A stretch of DNA of 64,000 nt from Isoetes taiwanensis. Its lineage: Eukaryota; Streptophyta; Lycopodiopsida; Isoetales; Isoetaceae. Under the pieces are notes generated by a model. The model saw nothing but the letters and a program-made list of their open reading frames with translations. It searched no databases and was not told where the DNA came from. The stretch covers positions 1-64,000 of the forward strand of contig JAJEKV010000300.1 of assembly GCA_021234155.1 (NCBI GenBank), given 5' to 3'. A program made the translations under genes and the position numbers. Below are positions 25,190-37,246 of this stretch, piece after piece (the first letter of the stretch is position 1; every line of letters starts with the position of its first letter).

Positions 25190-28100
25190 TGTGGACTTCG
25201 ATTATGCCCTCTGTCAGGCATTAACCTCGGTTTGTACTTGTGATTATGTATATAAGCGTGCGGTATATGTCGGCATCCTTATTGCTACTAAGGTTTTTCC
25301 CGAAAACCCCTTGAGTGAGGGTTTTAATCACAGTATCACTTTCTTTGCTCTCTCTTTGTACTTGGGTCCCATAGGCGGTTGGTCTCAGGTGGGCGATAAA
25401 ATCATATTCTATTCTATTCTTATTTCCTTACTATAATAAGTTTAATTAGCTTATATTGCTGATTATTTTCTTTTGTTGCCTTCGCCATATCTTTCCTTGT
25501 TGCTTCTACTATAGTTTTTTGTGGATTTTGGGATCTTCCTGTTATTAAATTGAGGTTGCTATATCTTGCTATAGAGTGTTATTCTTCAACTTCTTTTGTG
25601 TATGGTGTATGTTTTCCTTTCATTTTTTCACAGCTTGGTGAAGCTCGAACACTTGTGTAGGTCTGTTTTGGATGTCACTTGTTGTTTGCTTGCATCTATT
25701 TTGGATATTGTGATGTGTCGTGCTAAGTTCTTCAGTTAGTTCTATGCTATCAATCATGTTTTGAGCTTGAGCACTTGCTCTAGTTTGGTGATAAAGATTC
25801 TGCTTTTACAAGAGAGATATTATTAGAGAAGTTGGCCATTACCATGACCCACTTACTTCGCATAAGGCTGCAAGCTTGGTGATCCCGTTGTAGGCTAGAC
25901 AAACATGATCTGAGTAGAAACCCAAGCAAAAATAAATTCTGGTTCAGCATATATTTCCTTGAAACTATGGAATATCGTTCTTCTTTATGGTTCTTGGACT
26001 TCTCAGCATCTAAAACATTTCTGAATTCTTTGTAGTTTTTTAGTGTTGTTTACAATGGTAGAGGTTTTTTTTTGAATTCATGCATAAAATATTAAGGTCT
26101 GTAAGATTAGCTTATCTGGGACACAACTTCTGCCGAGGAATGTATGGATGAATTGCAATAGATTATTGTTTTCCATTAGTTGAAAAAATCATAGTATAAA
26201 AGAAAAATTGCAAGGCAAGCTTTGTGAGGTTCCAAGTTCGTTTTTCCATTGAGTCTCTAGGAGCTGATTGAATCTTTGGCCATAGTTGATGGTGGATAGA
26301 ACTTTTCAATTTAGTTTAGACTTGAATAATCTGTGAGTTGGATCTATAATTCTAGTAAACAAGTTTACTTGTTGCATCTGTGTTTGCTCCACCATCCCTT
26401 ATATCTATGTCTATTTGAGCTCTTATATTGTGATGTGGTAAGTTGGCTCTAAGCTATTGCCCAATCATTCAAGTTTCATGGGGATCCTTGGTAAAAGATA
26501 TAGCAGTCTTGATGACATTGAATTGATGCATGTTGAAGACCTCATGTTGGGAGCATATATCTTGATCAATTGTTCGTCTACATTTTTGCTCTATCGGGTT
26601 GGAAATATATATCTTAAGCAATTGTTCGTCTATGTTTTCACTCCATCGCCCATGGGAAATTTTTTAGCATTTATTTAATTAGAAGTAACTTTTACTAGAC
26701 ATTTTTTAGTTTTTCAGACATACTTGTTAAAATTGACTTATTATCTGTTGTTGTGGCAACTTGGTTTTTGTGTGATTTGTATCCCCACGCATAGCCAGGC
26801 CTTTACCTTTGCTAGCATTTTCATAAAATTTGTTGTGTTGAAGAGTTTGCATATAAAGAATTGTTTAGATTTGTTTTGAGGGTCAATATCAGAATTGCAA
26901 CGATATTACGTTGATTTTTCTTTTAAAACATGCTTTCCAATTAATAACATAGTGGTTAAACAATGTTAACGCCATTGTAGTTCTCTCAAATCGTACCTTA
27001 ATATCTTATTCAAGCTTCTTGTCTTTTTAAGTCTCTCCTTCCTCTAAAAGTTGCCTTTAAGTCTCTCCTTCCTCTAATAGTTGCCTCTACAAGATTACAT
27101 ATTGAAGAGATTGCATGTAGTGGACATTTGTTTTGAAGATATCGTAGTGAAAGATAGTGGTAGGAATTACAATCTTAGATGAGATAAATCCTTATTTTCT
27201 TTGTTTGATTACTTTCTATAACCTTTTACAACTTCTACAAAATCGTGAACTAGGACAAGTTGCCATATTTGAAGAGAGGTTGAATTCTAGTTGCGTCTGC
27301 CATATATAGAGTTCGTGTATCTGGTAGTATTTGTGGTGTATTCTGACTTTAGACTGGGTTGATACCCTGTTTGATATCCTTGCTTTGTTTCTACGACATC
27401 TTTTATACGGTCATCCTTGTACCCTTTATACGTTTCCCCTTGCAACTAACATATCCTCACCTTGTAATGCATATGAAATGCACTTTCTCATCCTTGTTCA
27501 CGTTCTTCACGATTCTTTGTAGCTGGTAGGTAGTTTTGCTTGACCATTATATCTCTAGTGAGTTGGTGCTAACCATAGCTCTCGAAATTTGTTGGAGACT
27601 TGGTTGTATTATAATGTTTTACTAAAGATGCTATCGTTAGGAAATTATATTGATTTTGTGGAGATTACCGTCTATGTGGCATTTCTGTTGCATTGTATCC
27701 TTCTTCTAAACACTTTATCATGCACCCCTCTTCTTTGCGTGGTCTTGGTGATCCCACCAATTAGCCTAGCCTTATCTCCTTTTGCCTATCCTATTTTTTC
27801 TAACCATATCATCATTTTTTCATTATAGTCTTTCATCCCTTTGTGCCTCAACCTTTGTTTGCTAGCAATAGTCAGCCACTACCTAAGAGGGCACGTGCCG
27901 AGGTTGTTTTCAATATTAGAAGCTAGAAGCTTTGGATTTGCATCGGATGTTCCTTTTCCATATGCACCATTTGGCTATAACCTAACTTCTTTAAATAATG
28001 TTTTTCATTTGTCTATCTATCTAGCTTGTTCTACCTCTAGTTGAACATCACCTTATCTTGTTTGGTTTGTCACATTTTCATATGGTCACGTGGGTCTTAT

Positions 28101-28799
28101 GCCTAAAGTATGTAGTTTGAGCGTGTTTGGATTTAAAAATAATTATGAATGTCTAAGCATTAGATATTTTGTGTTGCAGCTATAGTGTTATTAGTCTTTG
28201 TATAGAACCATTTTGAATCGAATTGTTGAGACATCTGTCATTCCTACCATATCCTTGAATGTTTGAGAATTTCTCTATAGAACACTATTTACAATTAACA
28301 TTATTTAACTTAATGTAGCTAGTTCCATTTTACCTCTTGTGTGACCTTACTCATACCCTTATTTTTTGTAAGTGGTATCTCCTCTATTTATGCGCAACGT
28401 GAGATGGTATTATCCATGGTGAACTCTCTTAATTTGCTTTTGCTATATCTTGTTTTCCTATGGAGGAGTTGATTATGGAACTTCATATTGTTGATCTATT
28501 AATATCAAACTTAAAGATGCAGTAATCGTTGCTCCTACATGCATGGCCTTTGCATTTCCCAATTTTGCCTAGCCCTCTTGTCTAGATAATTTGGGCTATA
28601 TAGATATCTCTTCCTTATTCGTGTTTCCCTTCTCTACACTTCTTTATTAACTAACATATAAATTGCTTGATGAGCTATGAATTATGGTTCCCTTTTTATC
28701 TCTAGTTATCGTTTAAAGCCATAGTGTCAGACTTGTTGAATATTGGTTGTTATTAGTATCTAGGCAGTATGTTGATGTGGTTCAATATGGTGCTATCTC
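25190..28799. other. AT-rich stretch with no recognisable gene
   Basis: About 3.6 kb, T-rich on the plus strand, with only short open frames. A 29-bp tandem duplication (TTTAAGTCTCTCCTTCCTCT) lies at about 27027-27086. It could be an intron or decayed noncoding transposon DNA; nothing visible decides. Confidence 0.4.
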
Positions 28800-29345
28800 A
28801 TGAATAGCCATTGGGGAATGTATTGCACTTTTGTAATGTATCCATTTTGCTCTCTCCTTCTATTGTCTCAAATCTCTTCAATTGATACCATGCTTTCTGT
28901 CCCTTTGTCAGCATGTTTCTGTTTATGGAGATGCCCACAAGGGCCATTTTGTCCAACTTGTCTCTATAGCTCTAGAAGTCACATTTACCTTCGTTTTCAA
29001 TGAATAGATGGTAAATCGACTTCTAGAGCTAGGTGACAAGTGTCCTAGGTAGTTAGGAACTGCCAGACTCTTGCCTATTTATCATTTAGTTTTCTCACAT
29101 CAGCGCTTCTGTGTGCATCTCCATTCTGGAATTTTTCCTTAGCTCACCTGCCCACCCACCCTCTCTCCCTCCCTCATTTTCCCCTTATTTGTTGATACAT
29201 AGGCCATTCTCTCCAGTTGTTTCATTGACCTTGCCAATATGACTTGCCTTGGTTTTTTGTTATAGAGCCTTGGTTTATGGTTTATGGCTTATGGTTTATG
29301 ACTTGCCTTGATTATTGGTTATAGAGCCTTGGTTTATGGTTTATG
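28800..29345 (+). repeat. Repeat family F, plus-strand copy (5' part)
   Basis: Matches the reverse complement of 59560-59960 nearly base for base from CTTCTAGAGCTAGGTGACAA (about 29019) through TGCCTTGGTTTTTTG (about 29245). Its left part contains GGAGATGCCCACAAGGGCCA (28936-28955), a motif that also occurs three times at 36400-36520. The right end is a run of GAGCCTTGGTTTATGGTTTATGG units and stops at the GC palindrome at 29361. Confidence 0.8.
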
Positions 29346-29600
29346 GTTACAAGAAATTTATCGCGGCGGTCAAGGCCGCCGCGACCATTTCTCTTCCTCG
29401 GCTTCCCTGTGCTTCCGTCCAAGACCTATGCAGTTGGACCCCAGTTAATGTCCAATGTTTGAATAAATATACTTATGTATTGGTGTCAAAACATACGAGA
29501 GTTGAACCCTTAATATTGCCATGTGTTCCTTGCCCATATGATACATGGATGCTAAGGTCAATGGCCAGTAGGATCCCCAGATTATACTTTCCACTCCTCC
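29346..29600 (-). mobile_element. SINE-like insertion with GC-rich palindromic end
   Basis: A perfect GC hairpin (TCGCGGCGG, 6-nt loop, CCGCCGCGA; 29361-29384) is preceded by ACAAGAAATTT. On the minus strand a Pol III B-box-like GGTTCAACTC lies at about 29500-29509, upstream of the palindrome. The same order (B-box-like site, GC palindrome, AAATTCTTGT end) occurs on the minus strand at 60740-60860. I infer a tRNA-derived SINE family; no A box or target-site duplication was confirmed. Confidence 0.4.
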
Positions 29601-31425
29601 GAGGATAGTCGGTGGGTTTGAGCATGGTGGGGTCGCCCATACCCAATAGCCTTACCAGTAGACCGACTCACTCAATGGCATGTGTTGTTTTGTTATGTTT
29701 TGATATGCGCCTAGTGGTTACACCTCAATACATATATGATGTAGTAGAAAAGAAACTAAATGATTTTCAAATTAAAGTATGAAAAACTTTGGAAATCCAT
29801 AAATCCCTATATTGTTCCGAGAAAAATCCAACACTTTACGGGAAGAAGACCATGACATAGATATTCATGCATAAGTGCGCCTTGCTTAATAGTTCCTAAG
29901 ATTAAGCATACTTTCAATGTACTAATACATATCATGAGGCGATTGTGTCTCATGTCACAACTTTCTTTCTGACAATTTACTCTAGCCATTGGTGATATCC
30001 GCATTGGAAGATCAAAGACTCTCGGGAAACTTGGTGGCTCCGCCATAAAACCATGTTATTCACACTTTATGAATGAAAGCAGATAACTCTCGAAATTATA
30101 AATGATTGTCTGAATATATTTTGCAAAAAATGGATGAGAAAGCTTATCTACAACAAAACATAATGGAAGTTGTTCAACAAAGTCCAAGGACACGTTGTTG
30201 TCCATCGAAACTAGTAAATAGACTTGAGACTTCAGCATAGTTGTTCAGTGCGTTCTAAGCATGTTACCTGAGAGATTGTCAGTGATAATTTCTTGACTCC
30301 TAACTAAAAACGTGCCTGCTCAGGCACATCCGGATGCACAAATCTAATTCTTGAGTAATCAATGTCCGTCATCATGTAGAGACATAGATATATATGCATG
30401 ATCTGGCATGCACATGCCTAGCTTCATCGTCAGGCACAACTGTATCATCTGTTTTATCGGTTGCAAAATTGCACATCAATTGTAGCATATGTGGTACAAC
30501 ACGAAGCTAATTTAAATTTAGGCTCTAGCATCCACATTGATGCCGCAACTGCACAAGGAATATTTTGATCCTACCGAAATCTAAGGCATCTTCCATTCCA
30601 AGTACTGTAAGAACCTTTGCAAATATCTTCCATGATTTGAGACCGTACATTTCCACATTTCACCTATGTCTTCCCAAGCTCTTCAATTTTCCTTGCATAT
30701 TCCAAAACTAAATCACGGGTCCTAATATACCTGACCACTCAGGATGGTGAAAGTGGCCTCCAGGGAACATTCCATCTTCAAAAAATATGTGACTGAACAA
30801 TTTATGTTCGGAATCAAGTAAATCATGCTTGCTCTTGTATATTGGCAGGGACCTCTGCAGAAAAAAATGGATCAGAAAATGAAGCAAGAGCTTTTGAAGA
30901 AAATCAAAATAAGTATGCGTGCTAATTGCGAAGATCTAGAAAATGCAGAGAAAATGTTTCAAGAACTTCCTAAGTCCAAGTGTAGTCATGAAATGCCGGG
31001 ATTGCATAATACATTCAGCACATGCATGAGAAGTGTTTGATAACATGGCCTACAAGAAATATGGGGAACATCATTTTATTCCAGAAAATGCTAATTCTTA
31101 TGCTCTTATGGAGAATGTCTGAGGCTGGAGAATGTCTAAGGCTGAATATCAGCCTCAGAAACATGTCCAAAGCTAGTAAATCTCATGTATCAAATAGAAA
31201 ATATTACCTGGATCTTTGAGACACTCTTTATTCTGCTTTTCCAAGAAGGCTGCCTCCGCATTTATACCTGTAAGAATTCTCACCAGAAAACTCCTACATG
31301 CATGCAGTAGGGTTTAAAAAAGAAACAATAATGCAGCATCATTATCTCTGCTCTAAGCTGCCAGTACTTGCTCTCAAGCCAATTCAAAGGACTTGGTTCT
31401 ACACAGTTACAATTTTCCAATGCCC
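29601..31425. other. No recognisable gene
   Basis: AT-rich. The plus frame at 30825-31040 includes NCEDLENAEKMFQELPKSK, which loosely resembles a pentatricopeptide unit, but a single weak unit is not enough to call one. Confidence 0.35.
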
Positions 31426-32844
31426 GGTCCTCTTTCTATTGCAAAACGATTGGCCAGTCTAATTGCAAAGAGCCTCCTTGGTTGTGTTCACAGTATATTG
31501 GATATATTATGTCCTTTCTCAATCCATGACTCCAATATGTACCGCAGTACCTTTTGAATAGCCAAATGCCTTTTAAAAACCACTGCTAAATTTAAAACCT
31601 TGAGCCAAATGCGCACAGATTGAAGAGCCATAGTCTCATGCTAAAATGCAAAAGCTTTTGTGTGTGGATTGGATCAGCTAACCTTATCACGACAAACAAA
31701 AGACATGGGTTGTTGGATTTGAAGCTCAAGGCGCATCCAACATACCTCTGAACCAAATGACGAATGCCAAAGCAAAACCAACATCCCTTATTTATACTCA
31801 CACATGCAAGCTGCAATTTGGGATTGAGCATCGGAATCGTTCCACCGTTCCACTGTCGGAATCCGATTCTCTCCTTGAATTAATTACACGGCATCCATTT
31901 GCCATGGCTGAATCCGATTCTCACACTCCATTAGATTCACATGGATGGTTGAATCCGATTTCACGGATGGTCACATGGCTTAAATACGATTCTCGGCCAT
32001 CATCGATTCACGGCCATCGTTTCACCGCTGGTTCTCGGCCATCCTCTGACCACATCACGGCGCCGTAATGGCAAATGGACCCTTATCCTTATCCTTATTC
32101 TTTTTTCCATTCCGGCCGGAACCCAAAGCGTTACGGCGTTGCTGATCAGACATGTGTTCCCATATCACGTTGATGTATAGTTATATATATCTTGATAGAG
32201 CCTTGGTGTCTTATGTTGATATGTGACGGTTGGTTTATGGTTATAGAGCCTTGGTGGCTTATTTATGGTTTTAAAGCTTTGATGGCTGGTATATGGATAA
32301 AGAGCCTTGGTGGCTTATGTTGATATGTGACTTGGGTTGTCCACGGTTTTATCTCTTTTTGGTGGTATTGGAGCGATTGGCTATTGAGAGTTGTTGGCAA
32401 CGATGGTTTGCGTTTGGTAGCCTTTGGTGCGGTGGGCCCCGGGGCCTTGTGTTACTCATGCCTTCGTTTTGCAGGACTATGCGGTCGTATTTACGACGTA
32501 TGTTGTGAAGATGATGCTCTTGGATAGCTCTTACATCATGATGATGCAGTCGTGTTTACGATATCAGTTGCAAAGGTGCTGCTTTCGATCATGCTTCCTG
32601 AATAGTCCTCAACACATGCATGATGATTGGTGATTTGGTTAATGAAGATGCTGCTTTCAAACGCGTTCCTTCATAACAGCAGTTTGCACCTGCATGTGGA
32701 GTTCCTTCTACAACTTATTTGTAAACCCGGAAAGGCCTGTAGGCATGAGGTCCCCTTTTTTCCTCTTCAGTTGTGTATAGTATCCTTAGACGGTTGTTTA
32801 TCTTTAGGGTTTCCTCGAAAACTCGAAAGGGCGAGGTTTTCATC
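31426..32844 (+). repeat. Long direct repeat, copy A
   Basis: About 1.42 kb, roughly 95 percent identical by eye to 34902-36353. Shared landmarks in order: GGTCCTCTTTCTATTGCAAA, TCATGCTAAAATGCAAAAGC, repeated GAATCCGATTCTC units, GAGCCTTGGTGGCTTAT, GCTTCCTGAATAGTCCTCAA, GGCCTGTAGGCATGAGGTCC, and the end at GGCGAGGTTTTCATC. From about 32196 onward it is family F sequence. The boundaries nearly read TG...CA, as in LTRs, but no primer site, polypurine tract or target duplication was found. Confidence 0.85.
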
Positions 32845-34901
32845 AGGGTTTCCCTTAAGGGGCGAATATTCGCTAATATGCTATATTTAAAGGTTTAAGA
32901 AAAAATGGATACGAACCTTGAGTAGGTTCAATATTAAATCCATATTTTTATTTTCGCCCACGTTTCGACAGCATGTGCTCCCGCCCAGCTCGAGATCGCC
33001 CTAAAGACGATGGCGGGATTTCGATTATTCGCCTGGATCTTGATAAAGATCTCCATAGCCAAGGTTGATTCGCCTCTTGCCTGGGTTTTTGTTTTGGGCA
33101 ATTTTTCTTTTAATGGGCTTATCTTCCGTAGCTCAAAATACTGTGGCATTGGTCTTTCTTTCGGGCACAAGATCTAGTTTTATGCTACAGGCTTTCGGAT
33201 GAGAAAAATGCTTAAGGAAAACTTGTTTTGCAGGTTTAAATCTACTGAAGCAGAAGTTTCAAAGACAGACATGGATTCGGTTTCTACTTCTGCAGTTTTT
33301 GAGGAGGCTCAAGAAGCCTCCTCTTTAGGTCTTTCTTCGCATCTGAATGCAGATATATTATTATCAGTTCGAAAGCTGGATACGTCAGAAGGTGAGGTTA
33401 TTAGCAAATTTATTCATCAAAATGCTCATTTCTTATAAGCAGAGTTTACATCTTTCTTTGATCTTGGGCAATCTTTTCGATACTCTTGATATAGACGCTG
33501 GATCCAAAGGAAAGAGTAGCAGCTAGGGTTTTGGCGAAGATGCAACACTTGCCCTCCTTTTCCTCCAACCTTTTTCTGACATTTTTTATGGACGTCGGAC
33601 ATGGTATATCTTCTGCTGCTCGCTTTATTCTTCTCGAGACTTTCATGGATATCCCTTTCAGGACAGAGTTATACGTTCCAAATAATGGCCTTCGCTGTCG
33701 TTTATTGTTGTTATCATCTCCGATGTGAAAAGAGTGCCATTTCTCCGACCCGGTCTTCTCCCCATGATGTTCCTTCAATTTGATTTCTTTTATGGCTTGA
33801 TCATTTGATGGAGGAATAGAGCTGCCAGTATGCTAGTGAACCAGTATTGCTTGATTTATAATTTATATGGAAGAATTCAAAGCCATTCCATGCTTGCAGG
33901 TGGCAGCAGTAGTGTTCTTTGCAGTCATTGCTTCCATAAGTAATATATGCATATTATAGTGAACGTTGACATGCTCTAAGCATTACATCTTGAATACATC
34001 TTGGAAGTTCAATAGATGCATACATAACAGTCTAATATATTACAAAGATAGTTAATTATTCATTTCTGTATATTGTGTATGTTAGCAGCCATTCAAACAT
34101 CTGATTTCATGGAGCTAAGTGTGGAATGATTTTGGGAACATCTTTCAGATGTTATGCTTCAAATTGTGGTCTTATAATCCAACCATGTTACTCTTTCTTT
34201 TGGGAATTTTGTGCGACAAATTTGGAGTTAAAAAATTTGTAAGTAGATCTGAGGGCATGTTTGAGGCCACATATGCAACTGAAAATGGTGAAAGCAAGGA
34301 AGCCTTACTTCTAACATCAGGCTGGTAATCTCATTCTCTGCAATTTATGACTGAGGCTTCATTGGTGCAGGATTTCAAATGTTTGAATTGTTTTTTCGAA
34401 ATGTTTGAAATGTTTGCAGATACATGTTTTGATTCTTTGCCTCATGCTGTGAGGTTTGCATGAGGGGGAGAAGCCGAGGTGACATGTACATCTTTGTTGC
34501 ACCATACATCCGGCCAGAGTGCTTTAGTTCATGGTTCCGTTTGAAGGTTAAGGAGTTGTTGTTGTATTTGAGCTCTTTGTATTTTGTGTTGCGAATTTGT
34601 TGTTGTATTCCAGCTAATTCCACTTTTTTCCACTTTTTGCTGAATTCTCTGGCATCTGGGGTTCAAATCCCTTCATCAGTTCTTCTGTGACTTGTTGTTA
34701 TGTGTGACTTGTATTTTGACTTGTTGCAAAGGTTGGGAAATCTTATGATGGGTGGAAATGGGGATTTGACCCCATCATGGACTTGGTGGACGGTCTGAAA
34801 TCCAGGAAAAAGAATATCCATAAGAATATTGTGTTCATCAATGGTCCAAAACAAACGATAAGATAAAACAAACGATAAGATTAAGTTGTTTACTTGCATT
34901 T
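32845..34901. other. Interval between direct repeats A and B
   Basis: About 2.06 kb unique within the window. It contains one exon-like segment (33234-33391) and open frames at 33446-33778 (minus) and 34119-34328 (plus) without motifs. If A and B are LTRs this is the interior of a short element; if not, it is the spacer of a segmental duplication. Confidence 0.5.
33234..33391 (+). pseudogene. Possible captured host exon, unknown gene
   Basis: The segment is open, codes for a Ser/Glu-rich stretch (TEAEVSKTDMDSVSTSAVFE) and is bounded by good splice signals: TTGTTTTGCAG immediately before and GTGAGG immediately after. Composition and codon use look more like a host gene than the surrounding DNA. 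I do not recognise the protein. A chance open stretch beside chance splice sites remains possible. Confidence 0.4.
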
Positions 34902-36353
34902 GGTCCTCTTTCTATTGCAAAAACGATTGGCCAGTCTAATTGCAAAGAGCCTCCTTGGTTGTGTTCACAGTATATTGGATATATTATGTCCTTTCTCAAT
35001 CCATGACTCCAATATGTACTGCAGTACCTTTTGAATAGCCAAATGCCTTTTAAAAACCACTGCTAAATTTAAAACCTTGAGCCAAATGCGCACAGATTGA
35101 AGAGCCATAGTCTCATGCTAAAATGCAAAAGCTTTTGTGTGTGGATTGGATCAGCTAACCTTATCGCGACAAACAAAAGACATGGGTTCGGCCGTTTTGA
35201 AGCTCAAAGGCGCATCAACATACCTCGAACCAAATGGCAGAATGCCAAAGCAAAACCAACATCCCTTATTTATACTCACACACATGCAAATGGCATTTGG
35301 GATTCGAGCATCACGGAATCGTTCCACCGTTCCACTGTCGCCGAATCCGATTCTCACACTTGAATTAATTCACGGCATCCATGCGCCATGGCTGAATCCG
35401 ATTCTCACACTCCATTAGATTCACATGGATGGCTGAATCGATTCTCTGGATGGTCACATGGCTTAAATAAATACGATTCTCACGGCCATCATCGATTCCA
35501 CGGCCATCGTTTACATTCTTTGGTTCTCGGCCATCCTCTGACCACATCGGCCGTCGTAATGGCAAATGGACCCTTATCCTTATCCTTATTCTTTTTTTTT
35601 CCATTCATGGCGTAGGAACCTAAAGCGTTCTGGCGTTCTTGTCAGACATGTGTTCCCATATCACATTGATGTATAGTTATATATATCTTGATAGAGCCTT
35701 GGTGTCTTATGTTGATATGTGACGGTTGGTTTATGGTTATAGAGCCTTGGTGGCTTATTTATGGTTTTAAAGCTTTGATGGCTGGTATATGGATAAAGAG
35801 CCTTGGTGGCTTATGTTGATATGTGACTTGGGTTGTCACGGTTTATCTATTTTGGTGGTATTGGGCGATTGGCTATTGAGAGTTGTTGGCAACTTGATGG
35901 TTGCGTTTGGTAGCCTTTGGTGCCGGTGGGCCCGGGGGCCTTGTGTTACTCATGCCTTCGTTTTTGCGGGACTATGCGGTCGCATTATTCTGACGTATGT
36001 TGTGAAGATGATGCTCTTGGATAGCTCTTACATCATGATGATGCAGTCGTGTTTACGATATCAGTTGCAAAGGTGCTGCTTTCGATCATGCTTCCTGAAT
36101 AGTCCTCAACACATGCATGATGACATGGTCCGTGTTGGTGATTTGGTTAATGAAGATGCTGCTTTCAAACGCGTTCCTTCATAACCAGCAGTTTGCACCT
36201 GCATGTGGAGTTCCTTCTACAACTTATTTGTAAACCCGGAAAGGCCTGTAGGCATGAGGTCCCCTTTTTTCCTCTTCAGTTGTGTATAGTATCCTTAGAC
36301 GGTTGTTTATCTTTAGGGTTTCCTCGAAATCTCGAAAGGGCGAGGTTTTCATC
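34902..36353 (+). repeat. Long direct repeat, copy B
   Basis: Second copy of the 31426-32844 repeat. It continues past the common end into GGGATAAGCTCCCTTCTTAG and the hairpin centre. Differences from copy A cluster at CTG/CAG/CCG sites (for example GTACTGCAGT here, GTACCGCAGT in A) and in short indels. Confidence 0.85.
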
Positions 36354-37115
36354 CTGGGGATAAGCTCCCTTCTTAGAGATACATCAGCATATTCAATGTT
36401 TTTGTTTATGGAGATGCCCACAAGGGCCATTTTGTCATTCATCATGTTTTTGTTTATGGAGATGCCCACAAGGGCCATTTTGTAGCATGTTTCTATTTAT
36501 GGAGATGCCCACAAGGGCCATACAGAAACATGCTAAACATGTTGATGTATCTCTAAGACGGGAGCTTATCCCTGGGATGAAAACCTTGCCCTTTCGGGTT
36601 TTCGAGGAAACCTAAAGATAAACAACCGTCTAAGAGACATTATACACAACTGAAAAGGAAAAAGGGACCCTCATGCCTACAGGCCTTTTCGGGTTTACAA
36701 ATAAGCTGTAGAAGGAACTCCACATGCAGGTGTGAGCTGTTGGCTATGAAGGAACATGTTTGAAAGCAGCATCTTCATCAACCAAATCGCCAACATGACC
36801 GAGGCATCATACATGTGTTGAGGACTATTCAGGAAGCATGATTGAAAGCAAGCACCTTTGCAGCGATATCGTGAAAACACGACCGCATTATCATGATGCA
36901 AGAGCTGTTTAAGAGCATCATCTTCACAACATACGTCGTAAACACGACCGCGTAGTCCTGCAAAATGAAGGCACGAGTAACACAAAGGCCCGGGGCCCAC
37001 TGGCACCAAAGGCTGCCAAATGCAACCACTGTTGCCAACAACTCTCAATAGCCAATCAGGCTCCAATACCACCAAAACAGATAAACCCGTGACAACCCAA
37101 GTCACATATCAACAT
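35815..37115. repeat. Large inverted repeat of family F (arms about 580 bp, loop 143 bp)
   Basis: Left arm 35815-36395 and right arm 36539-37115 are reverse complements with moderate divergence (start GTTGATATGTGACTTGGGTT, end near AGATACATCANCAT). The 143-bp centre holds three tandem copies of a roughly 42-bp unit containing GGAGATGCCCACAAGGGCCA. The left arm is the tail of direct repeat B. The right arm is the tail of a minus-strand F copy whose other half lies at 59383-59960. Transcripts across it would fold into a long hairpin. Confidence 0.85.
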
Positions 37116-37246
37116 TGCAGGGAATAAAATGAGCCATCTTAGAGAAACGATCAACGAAAACCACGATGGCATCATAAACCCGAGAGACTGGCAACTCCGG
37201 GATAAAGTCTATAGAAATGCTCTTTCAAGGTCCATCTGGTACCGGC
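37116..37246 (-). pseudogene. Ty3/gypsy integrase core fragment (truncated)
   Basis: Read on the minus strand from the insertion site at 37246, this encodes the start of the integrase catalytic core: [17 protein letters not shown], then [16 protein letters not shown]. The aspartate in SIDFIPELP is the first acidic residue of the DDE core. It is the direct continuation of the integrase zinc-binding part that ends at 48287, once the intervening LTR element is discounted. The coding sequence stops at the junction with family F at 37115/37116, so the rest of the core, any chromodomain and the 3' LTR are missing. Confidence 0.85.

Noticed and set aside
30825-31040. Pentatricopeptide-like unit (NCEDLENAEKMFQELPKSK)
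   Set aside because: Only a single weak unit with no neighbours in the expected 31-35 residue spacing.
31426-36353. Firm call of an LTR retrotransposon for repeats A and B
   Set aside because: No matching target duplication, primer site or polypurine tract at the boundaries, so reported only as direct repeats.
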